Shown: piece after piece, positions 53,928-64,000 of the stretch | How the letters are laid out: the number at the start of each line of letters is the position of its first letter | Position numbering within the stretch: position 1 is the stretch's first letter | Source of the DNA: JADJOY01 sp046331705 [NCBI: bacterium] | GTDB lineage: Bacteria > JADJOY01 | Reading direction: 5' to 3' | DNA length: 64,000 nucleotides | Assembly (NCBI GenBank): GCA_046331705.1 | Contig: JAXLQJ010000002.1 | Span: 124,001 to 188,000 of the forward strand | Notes under the pieces: model-generated | What the model was told of the DNA's origin: nothing | The model's input: the letters and a program-made list of their open reading frames with translations, nothing else | Databases searched by the model: none | Translations under genes and position numbers: made by a program

Positions 53928-54794
53928 ATGGAAACGATGCACGGCAAAGTCTGTCTCGTCACCGGCGCCAACGCAGGCATCGGCCGCGAGACCGCCATCG
54001 GCCTCGCCAAGCTGGGCGCCCACGTCGTCATGGTGTGCCGCGACCGGACCAAGGGCGAGCTTGCGCGCGAGGACGTGCTGCAGCTCGGCGGCAAGGGCAA
54101 CGTCGAGCTGATCGTCGCGGACCTGTCCTCGCAGGCCGCGGTGCGCGGCGCCGCCGCCGAGTTCCTGCGCCACCACGACCGTCTCGACGTGCTCGTCAAC
54201 AACGCCGGCGCCTACCTCAAGCGTCGCCAGCTCACGGTGGACGGTCTCGAGATGCAGCTCGCGGTGAATCACCTGGCGCCGTTCCTGCTCACGACGCTGC
54301 TGCGCGGCGCGCTCGAGAAGAGCGCGCCGGCGCGGGTGGTGAACGTCGCGTCCGAGGGCCATCGCTTCGCTTGGCTGCGCTTCGACAACTTGCAGGGCGA
54401 GCGCCTCTGGAACGGGTGGCTGCAGTACTGCAACACCAAGCTCATGAACGTGCTCTTCACCCGCGAGCTGGCACGCAAGCTCGCGGGCACCGGGGTCACG
54501 GCGAACTGCCTGCACCCGGGAGTCGTGCGTTCGAACTTCGCGCGGAACGACGTTCCGGGCTGGGCGATGGACGTCGCCGGCTTCTTCATGATCCCGCCGA
54601 CGGAAGGCGCGCGCACCTCGGTCTTCCTGGCCTCGGCTCCCGAAGGCGAGAAGAACACCGGTCTCTACTGGGTGCGACGCAAGAGAGCCGCGCCGTCGGG
54701 CAAGGCGCTCGACGACGAGCTCGCGCGCAGCCTGTGGAGCGTGAGCGCGGTGCTGGTCGGGCTCGAGGGAACGCGCAAGGTCGTGACGCGATGA
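53928..54794 (+). CDS. short-chain dehydrogenase/reductase
   Basis: 288 residues from the ATG at 53928; a GTG at 53919 is in frame. Cofactor motif LVTGANAGIGRETAIGLAKL, NNAG in VLVNNAGAYLKRR, catalytic Ser in VNVASEGHRFAW and the Tyr-x-x-x-Lys in LQYCNTKLMNVLF. The Arg after the first helix (VCRDRTKG) suggests NADP. The sequence is close to retinol dehydrogenase/WWOX-type SDRs. It is coupled by ATGA to the DUF4336 gene. Confidence 0.92.
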   Translation: METMHGKVCLVTGANAGIGRETAIGLAKLGAHVVMVCRDRTKGELAREDVLQLGGKGNVELIVADLSSQAAVRGAAAEFLRHHDRLDVLVNNAGAYLKRRQLTVDGLEMQLAVNHLAPFLLTTLLRGALEKSAPARVVNVASEGHRFAWLRFDNLQGERLWNGWLQYCNTKLMNVLFTRELARKLAGTGVTANCLHPGVVRSNFARNDVPGWAMDVAGFFMIPPTEGARTSVFLASAPEGEKNTGLYWVRRKRAAPSGKALDDELARSLWSVSAVLVGLEGTRKVVTR

Positions 54795-55540
54795 GCGGCG
54801 AAGGCGAGTCCCAGAAGGGCACGCCCGCGAGCGAGCGCGACTGGAGCATCCACCCGCACGGCGCGATCCGCGCGCTCGAGTCGAATCTGTGGATGGTGGG
54901 CGGCGAGATCCCCGGCATGCCCATCCCGCTGAGGCGAACGATGACGGTGGTGCGCCTCTCCGACGGACGGCTGGTGCTGCACAGCGTGATCGCGCTCGCG
55001 CCCACGGCGATGGCGCAGCTCGAAGCGTGGGGCGAGCCTGCGTTCGTGGTGGTGCCGAACCGCTGCCACCGCATCGACGCGCCCGCGTACAAGAAGCGCT
55101 ACCCCCACGCGAAGGTGGTGTGCCCGCCGAAGGCACGCATTCACGTCGAGCGACGCGTGGCCGTGGACGGCGGCTACGAGCTGCTGCCGCGTGACCCGGC
55201 GCTCGAGGCGGCGTTGCTCGAAGGCAGCCAGGAAGGCGTGCTGATCGCGAAGAGCGGGCCCGAGCACACGCGCGCCACCCTCGTCTTCAACGACCTGTTC
55301 TTCAACCAGGCGCCGCTCGGCGGCCTCGCCGGACGCGTCTACGGCCTGCTGGGCTCCACCGGAGGCCCGAAGGTCCCGCCGGTGGCGCGCTGGTTCCTGG
55401 TCGACGATCGCAAGGCGCTGCGCGCGCACCTCGAGAGCTTGGCTCGGCGCGAGGACCTGGCGCGGATCATCCCGGGTCACGGCGAGCCCATCGAGGTCTG
55501 GCCCGGGAAGGCGCTCGCGCGGGCCGCGAGCGCGCTGTGA
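54791..55540 (+). CDS. DUF4336 metallo-hydrolase-like protein
   Basis: 249 residues. Features of DUF4336: WSIHPHGAIRALESNLWMVG at the start, TMTVVRLSDGRLVLHSVIAL, PNRCHRIDAPAYKKRYPHAK and the end RIIPGHGEPIE with a metallo-beta-lactamase-like GHG. The usual HxHxDH zinc motif is missing, so catalysis is unsure. Cytoplasmic by appearance; it may act on the product of the SDR gene it is coupled to. Confidence 0.8.
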   Translation: MSGEGESQKGTPASERDWSIHPHGAIRALESNLWMVGGEIPGMPIPLRRTMTVVRLSDGRLVLHSVIALAPTAMAQLEAWGEPAFVVVPNRCHRIDAPAYKKRYPHAKVVCPPKARIHVERRVAVDGGYELLPRDPALEAALLEGSQEGVLIAKSGPEHTRATLVFNDLFFNQAPLGGLAGRVYGLLGSTGGPKVPPVARWFLVDDRKALRAHLESLARREDLARIIPGHGEPIEVWPGKALARAASAL

Positions 55541-55571
55541 GCGAGCATCCGCGCGGGAGTCGCCTCGCGAC

Positions 55572-56558
55572 ATGAGCTGGCTTCGCGACGTGAAGCGGCG
55601 CGCCGCGGCGGCGCAAGCGCTGGTGCTCGTGGCCGTCATCGGCGCGGGCGCGCTGCTCGCGCACCAGGCGCACGTGAACCTCGCGCAGCGCGGCATCGCC
55701 ACCGGCTTCGGCTTCCTGTCGCGGGAGGCGTCCTTCGACATCGGCGAAAGCCCGATTCGTTACGACCCCAGCGACTCGTACGCGCGCGCGCTCGCCGTCG
55801 GGCTCGCCAACACCGCGAAGGCGGCGGCGATCGGCCTGATCGGCGCGACCGTGCTCGGCGTGGCCGTGGGGCTGGCTCGACTGTCGCGCAACGCGCTCGC
55901 GGCGCGGCTCGCGAGCGCGTGGGTGGAGACGCTGCGCAACGTGCCGCTCTTGCTCCAGCTCTTCGTGTGGTACGGCGCGATCACCGAGCTGCTGCCCGGG
56001 CCGCGCGCGGCGCTGACGCCGCTCTCGGGCGTTTACCTCTGCAATCGAGGCGTCTTCTTTCCGCTGCCCACGTGGGATGCGAGCGGCGGGCTCGCGCTCG
56101 CGCGCCCCGCGCTGACGGGCTTCAACTTCGAGGGCGGCGCCAGCATCTCGCCCGAGCTCGTGGCGCTCATCCTGGGGTTGGTCACGTACACGTCCGCGTT
56201 CATCGCGGAGATCGTGCGGGCGGGTGTGCTGGCCGTGCCGCGCGGGCAGATCGAGGCCGCGCGGGCGCTCGGCCTCGCGCGCGGCACCACGCTGCGGCGG
56301 GTGGTCCTTCCGCAGGCGCTCAGGCTCATCGTGCCGCCGCTCACGAGCCAGTACCTGAACCTGGTCAAGAACAGCTCGCTGGGCGTGGCGGTCGGTTACC
56401 CGGAGCTGGTCTCGATCGCCAACACCACCATCAATCAGACCGGGCAGGCGGTCGAGGGCATCGCCATCGTGATGGCGACGTATCTCGCGGTGAGCCTGGC
56501 GCTCTCCGCTCTCGCCAACGGCTGGGAACGCTCGCGGCCCTGGGTGGTGGCGCGATGA
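55572..56558 (+). CDS. aapQ: amino-acid ABC transporter permease AapQ-like
   Basis: 328 residues. An N-terminal helix is followed by a periplasmic loop, then the permease core with [20 protein letters not shown] and the EAA loop [20 protein letters not shown]. The insert [13 protein letters not shown] between helices is an AapQ feature. One of two permeases of a general polar amino-acid importer. Overlaps aapM by ATGA. Confidence 0.93.
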   Translation: MSWLRDVKRRAAAAQALVLVAVIGAGALLAHQAHVNLAQRGIATGFGFLSREASFDIGESPIRYDPSDSYARALAVGLANTAKAAAIGLIGATVLGVAVGLARLSRNALAARLASAWVETLRNVPLLLQLFVWYGAITELLPGPRAALTPLSGVYLCNRGVFFPLPTWDASGGLALARPALTGFNFEGGASISPELVALILGLVTYTSAFIAEIVRAGVLAVPRGQIEAARALGLARGTTLRRVVLPQALRLIVPPLTSQYLNLVKNSSLGVAVGYPELVSIANTTINQTGQAVEGIAIVMATYLAVSLALSALANGWERSRPWVVAR

Positions 56559-57609
56559 ACGTCCCGGCGAGCGATCCGCTCCCGGCCACCCGCCGCCTTG
56601 CGCGGCGGCGCTGGGGCGACCTCGCGCTCACGGCGCTGCTCGCGACATGGCTCGGCTGGCTCGCCTACCGCCTGGTGCGCTGGGGCGTTCTCGACGCGAC
56701 GTGGACGGCGGACGACATCACGGGTTGCCAGGCCCGCGACGGAGCCTGCTGGGCATTCGTGCGCGACAAGGCCCGGCTCATCTTCTTCGGGCTCTATCCC
56801 TACGAGCAGCAATGGCGCGCCGCGCTCGCCACCGCACTCGTGATCGTGCTCTTCGCCGCCACCGCGATCCCGCGACTGCGCCGCCCGGCGCTCGCCTACG
56901 CATGGCTCGCGAGCGCGGCGCTCGCGACCGCGCTGCTGCGCGGCGGGTTCGCGGGCCTCGCACCGGTCGAGACCGATCGCTGGGGCGGGCTGCCGCTCAC
57001 CTTGCTGCTCGCGACCGTCGGCCTGGCGCTCGCGTTCCCGCTTGGCGTGATCCTCGCGCTGGCGCGGACCTCCGAGCTACCGGTGCCGCGCGTGCTGGCG
57101 ACGGCCTACGTCGAGCTGGTGCGCGGAGTGCCGCTGGTGACCGTGCTCTTCATGGCTTCGGTGATGGTGCCGCTCTTCCTGCCGCCGGGCTGGAACCTGG
57201 ACAAGCTGGTGCGCGCGCAGATCGGCATCGTGCTCTTCGCCGCGGCCTATCTCGCGGAGGTCGTGCGCGGGGGGCTCAACACCGTGCCGCGCGGACAGCT
57301 CGAGGCGGCGCGCGCGATGGGCTTCGGCTACCTCGGCACGATGCGCTTCGTGGTGATGCCGCAGGCGCTGCGGGCCGTGGTGCCGCCGCTCGTCAACACC
57401 GCCATCGGGCTCTTCAAGGACACGTCGCTGGTGGTGGTGATCGGGCTGCTCGATCTCACCAACGCCGCCAAGTCGGCGATGAGCGACCCGCGCTGGCTCG
57501 GCGCGGTGCTGGAGGGCTACGTGGTCGTCGGCGCCGTCTACTTCGCGTTCTGCTTCGCGCTCTCGAAGCTGAGTCGGACCCTCGAGATCTCGCCGCGAGA
57601 CGCCGCGTC

Positions 57610-57613
<4 letters not shown>
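56555..57613 (+). CDS. aapM: amino-acid ABC transporter permease AapM-like
   Basis: 352 residues. Periplasmic part [20 protein letters not shown], the core [20 protein letters not shown] and [20 protein letters not shown], and the EAA loop [20 protein letters not shown]. These are typical of AapM/BztC. It pairs with AapQ in the membrane. Overlaps the ATPase gene by ATGA. Confidence 0.94.
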
Positions 57614-58353
<740 letters not shown>

Positions 58354-58454
58354 GCGCGTCGCTGCCGAGGTGTGGCGGGATTCGATGGTACGCTCGTGAC
58401 GCTGCATCCACGGCGCGAGCCGCTCACGATCCCACGCCGCTTCTCGAATCGAAC

Positions 58455-59315
58455 GTGACCGCTCGCGTTCTCCGGCCCGAAGCAACCGCCAGCGAGGTCC
58501 AGGCCCCGCGTGTCGCGCGGCTGGATCGGGACGAAGCGCGCATCGACACGGTCTTCACCGTGATCACGCCCGAGGGCGTGCCTCTCGAGCTGCGCCTCGC
58601 CGGACCCGCCGCGCGGTCGATCGCGTACTTCGTCGACGGGATGATCCGCCTCGTGGTGCTGGTGGTGCTCATGATCCCGCTCGAGCTCCTGCGTGGCTAC
58701 GGAGTCGGGATGCTGCTGGTGGTGATGTTCCTGCTCGAGTACTTCTACTTCGTCACCTGCGAGGTGCTGCTCGACGGACAATCGCCAGGCAAGCGCGTGT
58801 GCTCGCTGCGGGTGATCTCGGCGAACGGCACGCCGCTCTCGTGGCAGCAGAGCCTGCTGCGCAACCTGCTCCGGCCCGCCGATCAAATGCCGTTCGCCTA
58901 CGGCGTGGGAGGCGTGCTCATGCTGGCGGGGCGCCACTTCCAGCGGCTCGGCGACGTCGCCGCGGGGACCATCGTGATCCGCGAGGACACGACTCCCCCG
59001 CCGCCGCCCTTGCCGTATTCCCTCGACGAGCTCAAGCCGCTGCTCAAGTGGATTCCGAACGAGGTCAAGGCGCTGCGCGAGGTCCAGCAGGCCGTCGACC
59101 TCTACGTGCGGCGACGCGACCGGCTCACGCCGGCGTTGCGGCGGACGCTCGTCGAGCCGCTGGTCGCGCTGATCGCCGAGCGCTCGGGGTGGAAGCGCGA
59201 CGCCGATCCGGATCTGCTGGTGGCGGCGCTGCACCATTCGATCTGGGGCGCGCCCGCAGCTGCCACGGATGCGGCGGGCACCGCGAAGCGGCAGCGCGGC
59301 AGGCGGGAGCGATGA
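58455..59315 (+). CDS. RDD family membrane protein
   Basis: 286 residues from the GTG at 58455. The RDD domain has its first helix after RSIAYFVDGMIRLVVLVVLM, a second VGMLLVVMFLLEYFYFVTCE and the family motif DGQSPGKRVCSLRVIS. The C-terminal 110 residues are soluble and helical. It is the first gene of a block that is conserved in many deltaproteobacteria and Bacteroidetes. Confidence 0.9.
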   Translation: MTARVLRPEATASEVQAPRVARLDRDEARIDTVFTVITPEGVPLELRLAGPAARSIAYFVDGMIRLVVLVVLMIPLELLRGYGVGMLLVVMFLLEYFYFVTCEVLLDGQSPGKRVCSLRVISANGTPLSWQQSLLRNLLRPADQMPFAYGVGGVLMLAGRHFQRLGDVAAGTIVIREDTTPPPPPLPYSLDELKPLLKWIPNEVKALREVQQAVDLYVRRRDRLTPALRRTLVEPLVALIAERSGWKRDADPDLLVAALHHSIWGAPAAATDAAGTAKRQRGRRER

Positions 59316-60331
59316 CCCGCCCGCTCGCCACCCGACCCAGCGCGCCCGCCAGCGCAGGTGACTCGAGCGCGTTGGGCGACGGCGCGCCGTCGTGGCGCCG
59401 GCTGGAACGCCTCGTCGCCGATCTCGGCACGCGCCGCGCGCGTCGCGCTCGTGGTCAGGAGGTCACCGAGCTCTGCCGGCTGCACCGCGCCACCTCGCGC
59501 GATCTCTCGCAAGCGATCGCCGAAGGCAAACCGCAGACCACCGTCCGCTACCTGCACGGGCTGGTGAGCCGAACCCACGCGCTGCTCTATCGCTTCGAGA
59601 CCGTCGATTGGCAGCGCTGGCGCGAGGCATTCTTCGTCACGGTGCCCGCCAAGCTGCGCCGGGATCCGCACCTGCGCGTGGCGTTCGCGGTCTTCTTCGG
59701 CGTGGCACTGCTCTCGTACGCGCTGGCGACGGTGTCGCCGGCCTGGCTGGATCTGGTCCTGGACGAGGACTCGCGCGCCAGCCTGGATGCGATGTACTCG
59801 AACCTCGGCGAGGTCCGGAGCCTCGACGAGAGCTTCTCGATGTCCGGCTTCTACGTGCGCAACAACATGACCGTGGCGCTGCGCTGCTTCGCCTATGGCG
59901 CGTTCTTCGGCGTCGGCAGCGTGGCGGCGCTGCTCTCGAACGCGATCACCATCGGCGCCGCGTTCGGCTACATGCTGGCCGGTGCCTACCGCGAGAACTT
60001 CTTGTCCTTCGTGATCGGACACGCGCCATTCGAGCTCACGGCCGTGACGTTCGCCGGCGCAGCCGGGCTCAAGCTCGGCTTGTCGCTGGTGCGGACCCAG
60101 GGTTGGTCGCGTGCCGCGTCGTTCCGTCGCGCGGCCCTCGACTCGGTGGCGCTCGTGACCTCGGCGTGCGTGCTGCTCCTCGGCGCGGCGTTGATCGAGG
60201 CGTTCTTCTCGCCGCTTCCGTTCTCGATCGCCTTCAAGCTGCCGATGTTCCTGGTCACGCTCACCTTGCTGGTGACCTACGTGGCGGTGCTCGGCGGGCG
60301 CGGCGGGCGCACCGAGCGGGGCGATCGATGA
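59312..60331 (+). CDS. SpoIIM/DUF95-like membrane protein
   Basis: 339 residues, coupled by ATGA to the RDD gene. A cytoplasmic N-terminal third (TELCRLHRATSRDLSQAIAE), then six or so helices including LRVAFAVFFGVALLSYALAT, YVRNNMTVALRCFAYGAFFG and FVIGHAPFELTAVTFAGAAG, which are landmarks of the stage II sporulation protein M superfamily. In non-spore-formers these accompany MoxR and are not linked to sporulation. Confidence 0.9.
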   Translation: MTRPLATRPSAPASAGDSSALGDGAPSWRRLERLVADLGTRRARRARGQEVTELCRLHRATSRDLSQAIAEGKPQTTVRYLHGLVSRTHALLYRFETVDWQRWREAFFVTVPAKLRRDPHLRVAFAVFFGVALLSYALATVSPAWLDLVLDEDSRASLDAMYSNLGEVRSLDESFSMSGFYVRNNMTVALRCFAYGAFFGVGSVAALLSNAITIGAAFGYMLAGAYRENFLSFVIGHAPFELTAVTFAGAAGLKLGLSLVRTQGWSRAASFRRAALDSVALVTSACVLLLGAALIEAFFSPLPFSIAFKLPMFLVTLTLLVTYVAVLGGRGGRTERGDR

Positions 60332-61185
60332 ACGTCCGGCACGCGCGGGTGCGCATCCGCGAGCGAGCGCCCACCGAGGTGCTGGACCTGGCGCTGCTGT
60401 TCATCAAGCGCAACGCGCGCTCGTTCGCGATCCTCGGCGCGGTCCTCGTGATCCCCGCCACCGCGCTGGTGTGGGCGCTGGTCAAGACCCTCGACGTGGT
60501 CCCCCTCTACGCGACCTTCGTCGGGTGCACGATCGCCGCCACCGCCATCCGCGCGCCGGTGGTGGTGCTCTGCGGCCACGCGATGTTCGCCGAGCGCGTG
60601 CCGCTGACGTGGGTGTGGAGCGACACGCGCCGCTACCTGCCGGCCATCGCGCGGCTGGTGGCGCGACGGGCGCTGCTCGCCCTCACGATCGTGGGCGTTC
60701 TCTGGGATTGGGTGACGCGTTACCACGTGGACGAGGTGCTGCTGCTCGAACGACTCGACGGCGCGGCGGCCACCACGCGGCTCGCGCACCTGCGCCGTCG
60801 CTTCGGCGCCGCTTGCCAGGAGCAGCTCGTGCACCACCTGTTCCTCGGGGCGGCCGCGGTGGCGAGCATCGTCAGCGTATGGGTCTTCCTCCGGCTCATC
60901 TTCGAGAGCGAACCGGTGGTGTGGTGGCCCCTGGGCGGGGGAATCGCGCCAGCCGTCGCGTCGATCCTGCTCACGCAGGTCTACCTGGCCACCGCCAAGT
61001 TCCTCTTCTACTTGAACCTGCGCACGGTGAACGAGGGCTGGGACCTCTTCCTCGAAACACGCGCGATCGAGGCGCTGCTCGCGCCGCGGCGTTCGGCGAG
61101 CGATGCACCTCGGCTCGGCGACGAGCCGCCGCTGGGCGATCCGCGCGGGGTGGACGCTGCCACCGCCGAAGGGGCGGCTCCATGA
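60328..61185 (+). CDS. integral membrane protein of the MoxR-associated operon
   Basis: 285 residues, coupled by ATGA on both sides. Four or more hydrophobic segments (FAILGAVLVIPATALVWALV, YATFVGCTIAATAIRAPVVV, LFLGAAAVASIVSVWVFLRL, AVASILLTQVYLATAKFLFY). No family recognised with certainty; position is typical for the DUF4013-like or GGDEF-less membrane member of these operons. C-terminal 40 residues are disordered. Confidence 0.72.
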   Translation: MNVRHARVRIRERAPTEVLDLALLFIKRNARSFAILGAVLVIPATALVWALVKTLDVVPLYATFVGCTIAATAIRAPVVVLCGHAMFAERVPLTWVWSDTRRYLPAIARLVARRALLALTIVGVLWDWVTRYHVDEVLLLERLDGAAATTRLAHLRRRFGAACQEQLVHHLFLGAAAVASIVSVWVFLRLIFESEPVVWWPLGGGIAPAVASILLTQVYLATAKFLFYLNLRTVNEGWDLFLETRAIEALLAPRRSASDAPRLGDEPPLGDPRGVDAATAEGAAP

Positions 61186-61919
61186 GGTTCACGGTCCGTG
61201 TCATCGCCCTGGCGCTGGCGTGCGCCGCGGTGCTGACGGCGAGCGCCGGCGGCGGCGTCCCGTCCAGCGCGCGCGCCGCCGAGTCGACGGCACCCGACCG
61301 CGGCCAGCTCGAGGTCCGCCGCGCGCTCCGCGAGCACGACTACGACTGGTACGACGCCGCCAGCGACGGACCCAGCTTCGAGCGCCTTCGCCACGAGCTC
61401 GACGAGCCGGACGCCGGCGCTCGGAAGTGGAGCTGGCTGGTGTGGGTGCTCGACTTCATCGCGTTCGCCACGCTGCTCGCGATCCTCGCTCACGTGATCC
61501 GCTCTGCGCGGCGTGCGCGGCGCGAGCGCGCCCCCGCGGCCGAGACCGAGCCGCCGCGGCCGCTCGAGGCGTTGCCCTTCGTCGACCCCGCGCTGGGCAT
61601 CGAGCCCAACGCATGGCTCGCGGCCGCCGAGGACGCCGCCGCGCGCGGCGACTTCACGCGCGCCACCGTCTGCCTCTTCAACGGCCAGCTCCTGATCCTC
61701 GATCGCGCCCACGCGATCCGACTCGCGCCCGGTCGCACCAACCGCCACCATCTCGGCGAGCTCTCCGGCGCCGAGCCCGCGCGGCGGAGCTTCTCGGGCT
61801 CGATCCGCGAGTTCGAGCGCGTCTTCTACGGCGGTCGCGCCGCGAGCCGGGAGTCGTTCGAGCGCTTTCGCGAAGACCATCGCCAGCTCGTGGCGGCGGT
61901 GCCGGGCGCGTCGCCGTGA
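61182..61919 (+). CDS. DUF4129 membrane protein
   Basis: 245 residues. Signal peptide, a single membrane helix (WLVWVLDFIAFATLLAILAH), and the C-terminal DUF4129 domain: AAARGDFTRATVCLFNGQLL, GRTNRHHLGELSG, REFERVFYGGRAASRESFER. DUF4129 domains are found next to transglutaminase-like and MoxR genes. Overlaps its neighbours by ATGA and GTGA. Confidence 0.88.
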   Translation: MRFTVRVIALALACAAVLTASAGGGVPSSARAAESTAPDRGQLEVRRALREHDYDWYDAASDGPSFERLRHELDEPDAGARKWSWLVWVLDFIAFATLLAILAHVIRSARRARRERAPAAETEPPRPLEALPFVDPALGIEPNAWLAAAEDAAARGDFTRATVCLFNGQLLILDRAHAIRLAPGRTNRHHLGELSGAEPARRSFSGSIREFERVFYGGRAASRESFERFREDHRQLVAAVPGASP

Positions 61920-63184
61920 GTCGCCGGCTCGCACGGATCCGCGCGGCGCTCGCGCTGGTGCTGCTGCTCGCCGCGGCGTGCGCGACTCCCAAGCTCGATC
62001 GCCGCTACGGCAAGAGCACCGACGCGAGCATCAACGGCACACGGGTCTTCTTCGATCTGCTCGCCGAGCGCGGCCACGTCGTGAAACGCGTCGGCAGCTT
62101 CCGGCAACGCTTCCTCGACGACGCCAACGTCGTCGTCTGGTTCGAGCGCGACCCCGACGGAGTCCCCTGGACCACCGCCGAGGAGGCCGCCGAGTGGCTG
62201 GGCGCGCGCTCCGATCGGCAGATCGTCTACGTCGCCAACGACTTCGACTCCGACCTCCAGCTGTGGGACGACCTGGCGGAGCACTTCCGCACCACCCAGG
62301 AGACCGAGCGCGCGGAGAGATCGCGCACGCTCCGCGACGAGGTAGCGACCCACGTCGCCGAGTACGCGAGCGCGAGGAGCTCGGAAAGCTGGGCGCCGTA
62401 TCCGTTCGCGGCCGTCGGGCGAGCCGAGACGCCGACGCTCGCCGCTCCGCTCGACGCCGAGACGCCGCTCGCCGCGGCGCTGCCCGGCGCGGCGCGCGTC
62501 TACCTGAGCCGGCATCCGTCCGCGATCGAGCCCGCGCCGAGCCACGAGAGCGACGCGCGCGTGGACGAGCCGAGCGACGAGCCGGCCGAGGACGGCGACG
62601 CTCCGGCGCCCGCGCCGGAATCCCCCGGCGCCAAGAGCCTGCGCGCGCTGCGCGAGCGGATCACGCCCCAGGCCGACGCCGTGTGGCTCGGCTCGGCCGA
62701 GCGTCCGCTGGTGCTGGCGCGCCGCTTCCCCGCTGGCGACGGCGGCACGAGCGAGATCGTGCTCGTGCACAACGGCTCGTTCCTGCTCAACTACGCGCTG
62801 CTCGGCGCCCCCCATCGCACCCTCGCCACGCGGCTCGCGGATCGCTTGGGGGACAAGCGGCGCATCGCGTTCTACGAGCCGAGCCAGAGCTCGCGCTCGG
62901 CCCGCGCCTGGTTCTGGGGCGATCGTCCGCCCGCCGGGTTGAGCCCTCTCGACCTCCTGTTCCGGCCGCCGCTCGGCTGGGTCTTCCTCCACTTCCTGAT
63001 CGCCGCGCTGCTCTACCTCGCCAGTCAGGCGCCGATCTTCGGCAGGCCGCGCGGCGACACCGAGGATCCCGGCGCCCCGTTCACCCAGCACGTGCGCGCC
63101 TACGGCAAGCTGCTCGAGCGCACGGGCGATCGCCGCTACGTCGAACACTTGCTCGCCGAGCACGCCCGCCGCGCTCGCTCTTGA
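61916..63184 (+). CDS. DUF4350 protein
   Basis: 422 residues from a GTG. A lipoprotein-like signal (ALALVLLLAAACATPK), then STDASINGTRVFFDLLAERG with the DUF4350 glutamine-amidotransferase-like fold (VNNDFDSDL-type segment IVYVANDFDSDLQLWDDLAE), a charged low-complexity middle at about 190-240, VLVHNGSFLLNYALLG and one membrane helix near the C terminus (LGWVFLHFLIAALLYLASQA). Part of the MoxR block; function unknown. Confidence 0.85.
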   Translation: MSRRLARIRAALALVLLLAAACATPKLDRRYGKSTDASINGTRVFFDLLAERGHVVKRVGSFRQRFLDDANVVVWFERDPDGVPWTTAEEAAEWLGARSDRQIVYVANDFDSDLQLWDDLAEHFRTTQETERAERSRTLRDEVATHVAEYASARSSESWAPYPFAAVGRAETPTLAAPLDAETPLAAALPGAARVYLSRHPSAIEPAPSHESDARVDEPSDEPAEDGDAPAPAPESPGAKSLRALRERITPQADAVWLGSAERPLVLARRFPAGDGGTSEIVLVHNGSFLLNYALLGAPHRTLATRLADRLGDKRRIAFYEPSQSSRSARAWFWGDRPPAGLSPLDLLFRPPLGWVFLHFLIAALLYLASQAPIFGRPRGDTEDPGAPFTQHVRAYGKLLERTGDRRYVEHLLAEHARRARS

Positions 63185-63197
63185 GATCGGACTCCCG

Positions 63198-64000
63198 ATG
63201 GAAACGCAGCCACTCACGATTCAAGACTTCGCCGATCGCATCCACACCTTCGAGCGCGAGCTGGCGCGGGTGGTGGTCGGCCAGGAAGAAGCCGTCCGAG
63301 GCGTGCTGGCGGCGCTGCTCGCCGACGGCCACGTGCTCATCGAGGGCGTTCCCGGCCTCGGCAAGACGCTCCTGGCCAAGGCGGTGAGCAAGCTCATCGA
63401 CGCGCGCTTCAGCCGCATCCAGTTCACGCCCGACCTCATGCCGTCGGACGTCACCGGCGGCCACGTCTTCAACATGAAGTCGCGGGAGTTCGACTTCCAC
63501 CCGGGGCCGATCTTCACCAACGTGCTGCTCGCGGACGAGATCAACCGAGCGCCCGCCAAGACCCACGCCGCGCTGCTCGAGGTGATGCAGGAGCGCCGCG
63601 TCACCGTCGACCGCAGCACGTTCAAGCTCGACTGGCCGTTCTTCACCCTCGCCACCCAGAACCCCATCGAATCCGAGGGCACGTACGCGTTGCCTGCGGC
63701 CCAGCTCGACCGCTTCATGTTCAAGCTCATCGTCGGCTACCTGCCACCCGAACGAGAGCAGAAGGTGCTGGAACGCGCGATCGCGCCGGGGAGCGCCCCC
63801 GAGGACGAGTTGGAGCAGCTCACGGCGATCTTCGACGCCGCAGCGTTGGCCGCGCTGCGCGACCTCGCCGGGCGCGTCACCGTCGAAGCACCCCTCGTCC
63901 AGTACGCGAGCGAGCTGGTGCGCGCCACGCGCACCTGGCCGGACCTGATCCAGGGTGCCTCGACGCGCGCCGGGATCGCGCTGCTCAAGGGTGCTCGGGT
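63198..64000 (+). CDS. MoxR-type AAA+ ATPase, truncated by the window end
   Basis: At least 267 residues; the gene runs past 64000. Walker A VLIEGVPGLGKTLLAKAVSK, the MoxR landmarks SRIQFTPDLMPSDVTGGHVF and PGPIFTNVLLADEINRAPAK (Walker B), and the sensor-1 Asn in FTLATQNPIESEGTYALPAA with the Arg finger region LDRFMFKLIVGYL. MoxR ATPases act as chaperones for activating metal- or von Willebrand-domain proteins. A DUF58 or VWA gene would be expected next. Confidence 0.96.
   Translation, partial: METQPLTIQDFADRIHTFERELARVVVGQEEAVRGVLAALLADGHVLIEGVPGLGKTLLAKAVSKLIDARFSRIQFTPDLMPSDVTGGHVFNMKSREFDFHPGPIFTNVLLADEINRAPAKTHAALLEVMQERRVTVDRSTFKLDWPFFTLATQNPIESEGTYALPAAQLDRFMFKLIVGYLPPEREQKVLERAIAPGSAPEDELEQLTAIFDAAALAALRDLAGRVTVEAPLVQYASELVRATRTWPDLIQGASTRAGIALLKGAR

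Overview
The window is about 70% GC, gene-dense, and written in short operons with many 4-nt ATGA/GTGA/TTGA stop-start overlaps. A complete Tol-Pal cluster, lipoproteins with clear lipoboxes, a heptose-phosphate phosphatase and a UB2H-type class A PBP show a Gram-negative envelope. A CorE-like sigma factor with a cysteine tail, a myxobacterial-style retron and a protease with a C-terminal sorting-like tail point to Myxococcota or a neighbouring former deltaproteobacterial lineage. That placement is inference; there is no rRNA in the window. I found no insertion sequence, prophage, CRISPR array or tRNA.

Layout. 1-603: end of an alpha/beta hydrolase. 749-1567: NYN-LOTUS protein. 1506-7339 (minus): hrcA, grpE, a degenerate Hsp70 where dnaK is expected, dnaJ and a GIDE-domain protein. 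7647-9722: small conserved protein and glycerol kinase with a basic tail. 9777-17823 (minus): tolQ-tolR-tolA-tolB-pal-cpoB-mrcB, an envelope constriction and peptidoglycan module. 18245-20207: HrcA-type CIRCE operator, groEL without groES, and a perfect 14-bp stem terminator. 20330-27192: phosphatase, DUF4124 protein, methyltransferase, LysM-less M23 lipoprotein, epimerase, GmhB and small proteins. 27351-36586: coiled-coil membrane protein, diiron protein, ApaH-like phosphatase, aldehyde dehydrogenase, TMEM175-like channel, EmrE, several small DUF proteins, and a TetR-PhyH pair with a clear operator.

36752-41167 is the most unusual part. It holds an acyltransferase-like gene coupled to a CorE-like ECF sigma factor, a 58-residue peptide with 11 cysteines, a small secreted protein, and a retron. 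The retron has an msr-msd RNA with a 20/21-bp a1/a2 helix at 39585-39766, followed by a 453-residue reverse transcriptase.

41225-52303: clpA/clpS, a YbhN-like flippase coupled to an S8-like protease with Glu in place of His, GST, a PilB/GspE ATPase, an SGNH-like protein lacking its catalytic serine, and an LLM-class oxidoreductase. 52364-53930: lipase, then 3.5 tandem copies of a 152-bp intergenic repeat. 53928-58353: SDR, DUF4336 protein and an aapQMP amino-acid transporter. 58455-64000: an RDD-SpoIIM-DUF4129-DUF4350-MoxR operon that runs off the end.

The strongest candidates for new biology are the retron, the degenerate Hsp70 embedded in the grpE-dnaJ operon, the metal-sensing sigma/cysteine-peptide module, and the 152-bp repeats whose hairpins are preserved although their sequence varies.
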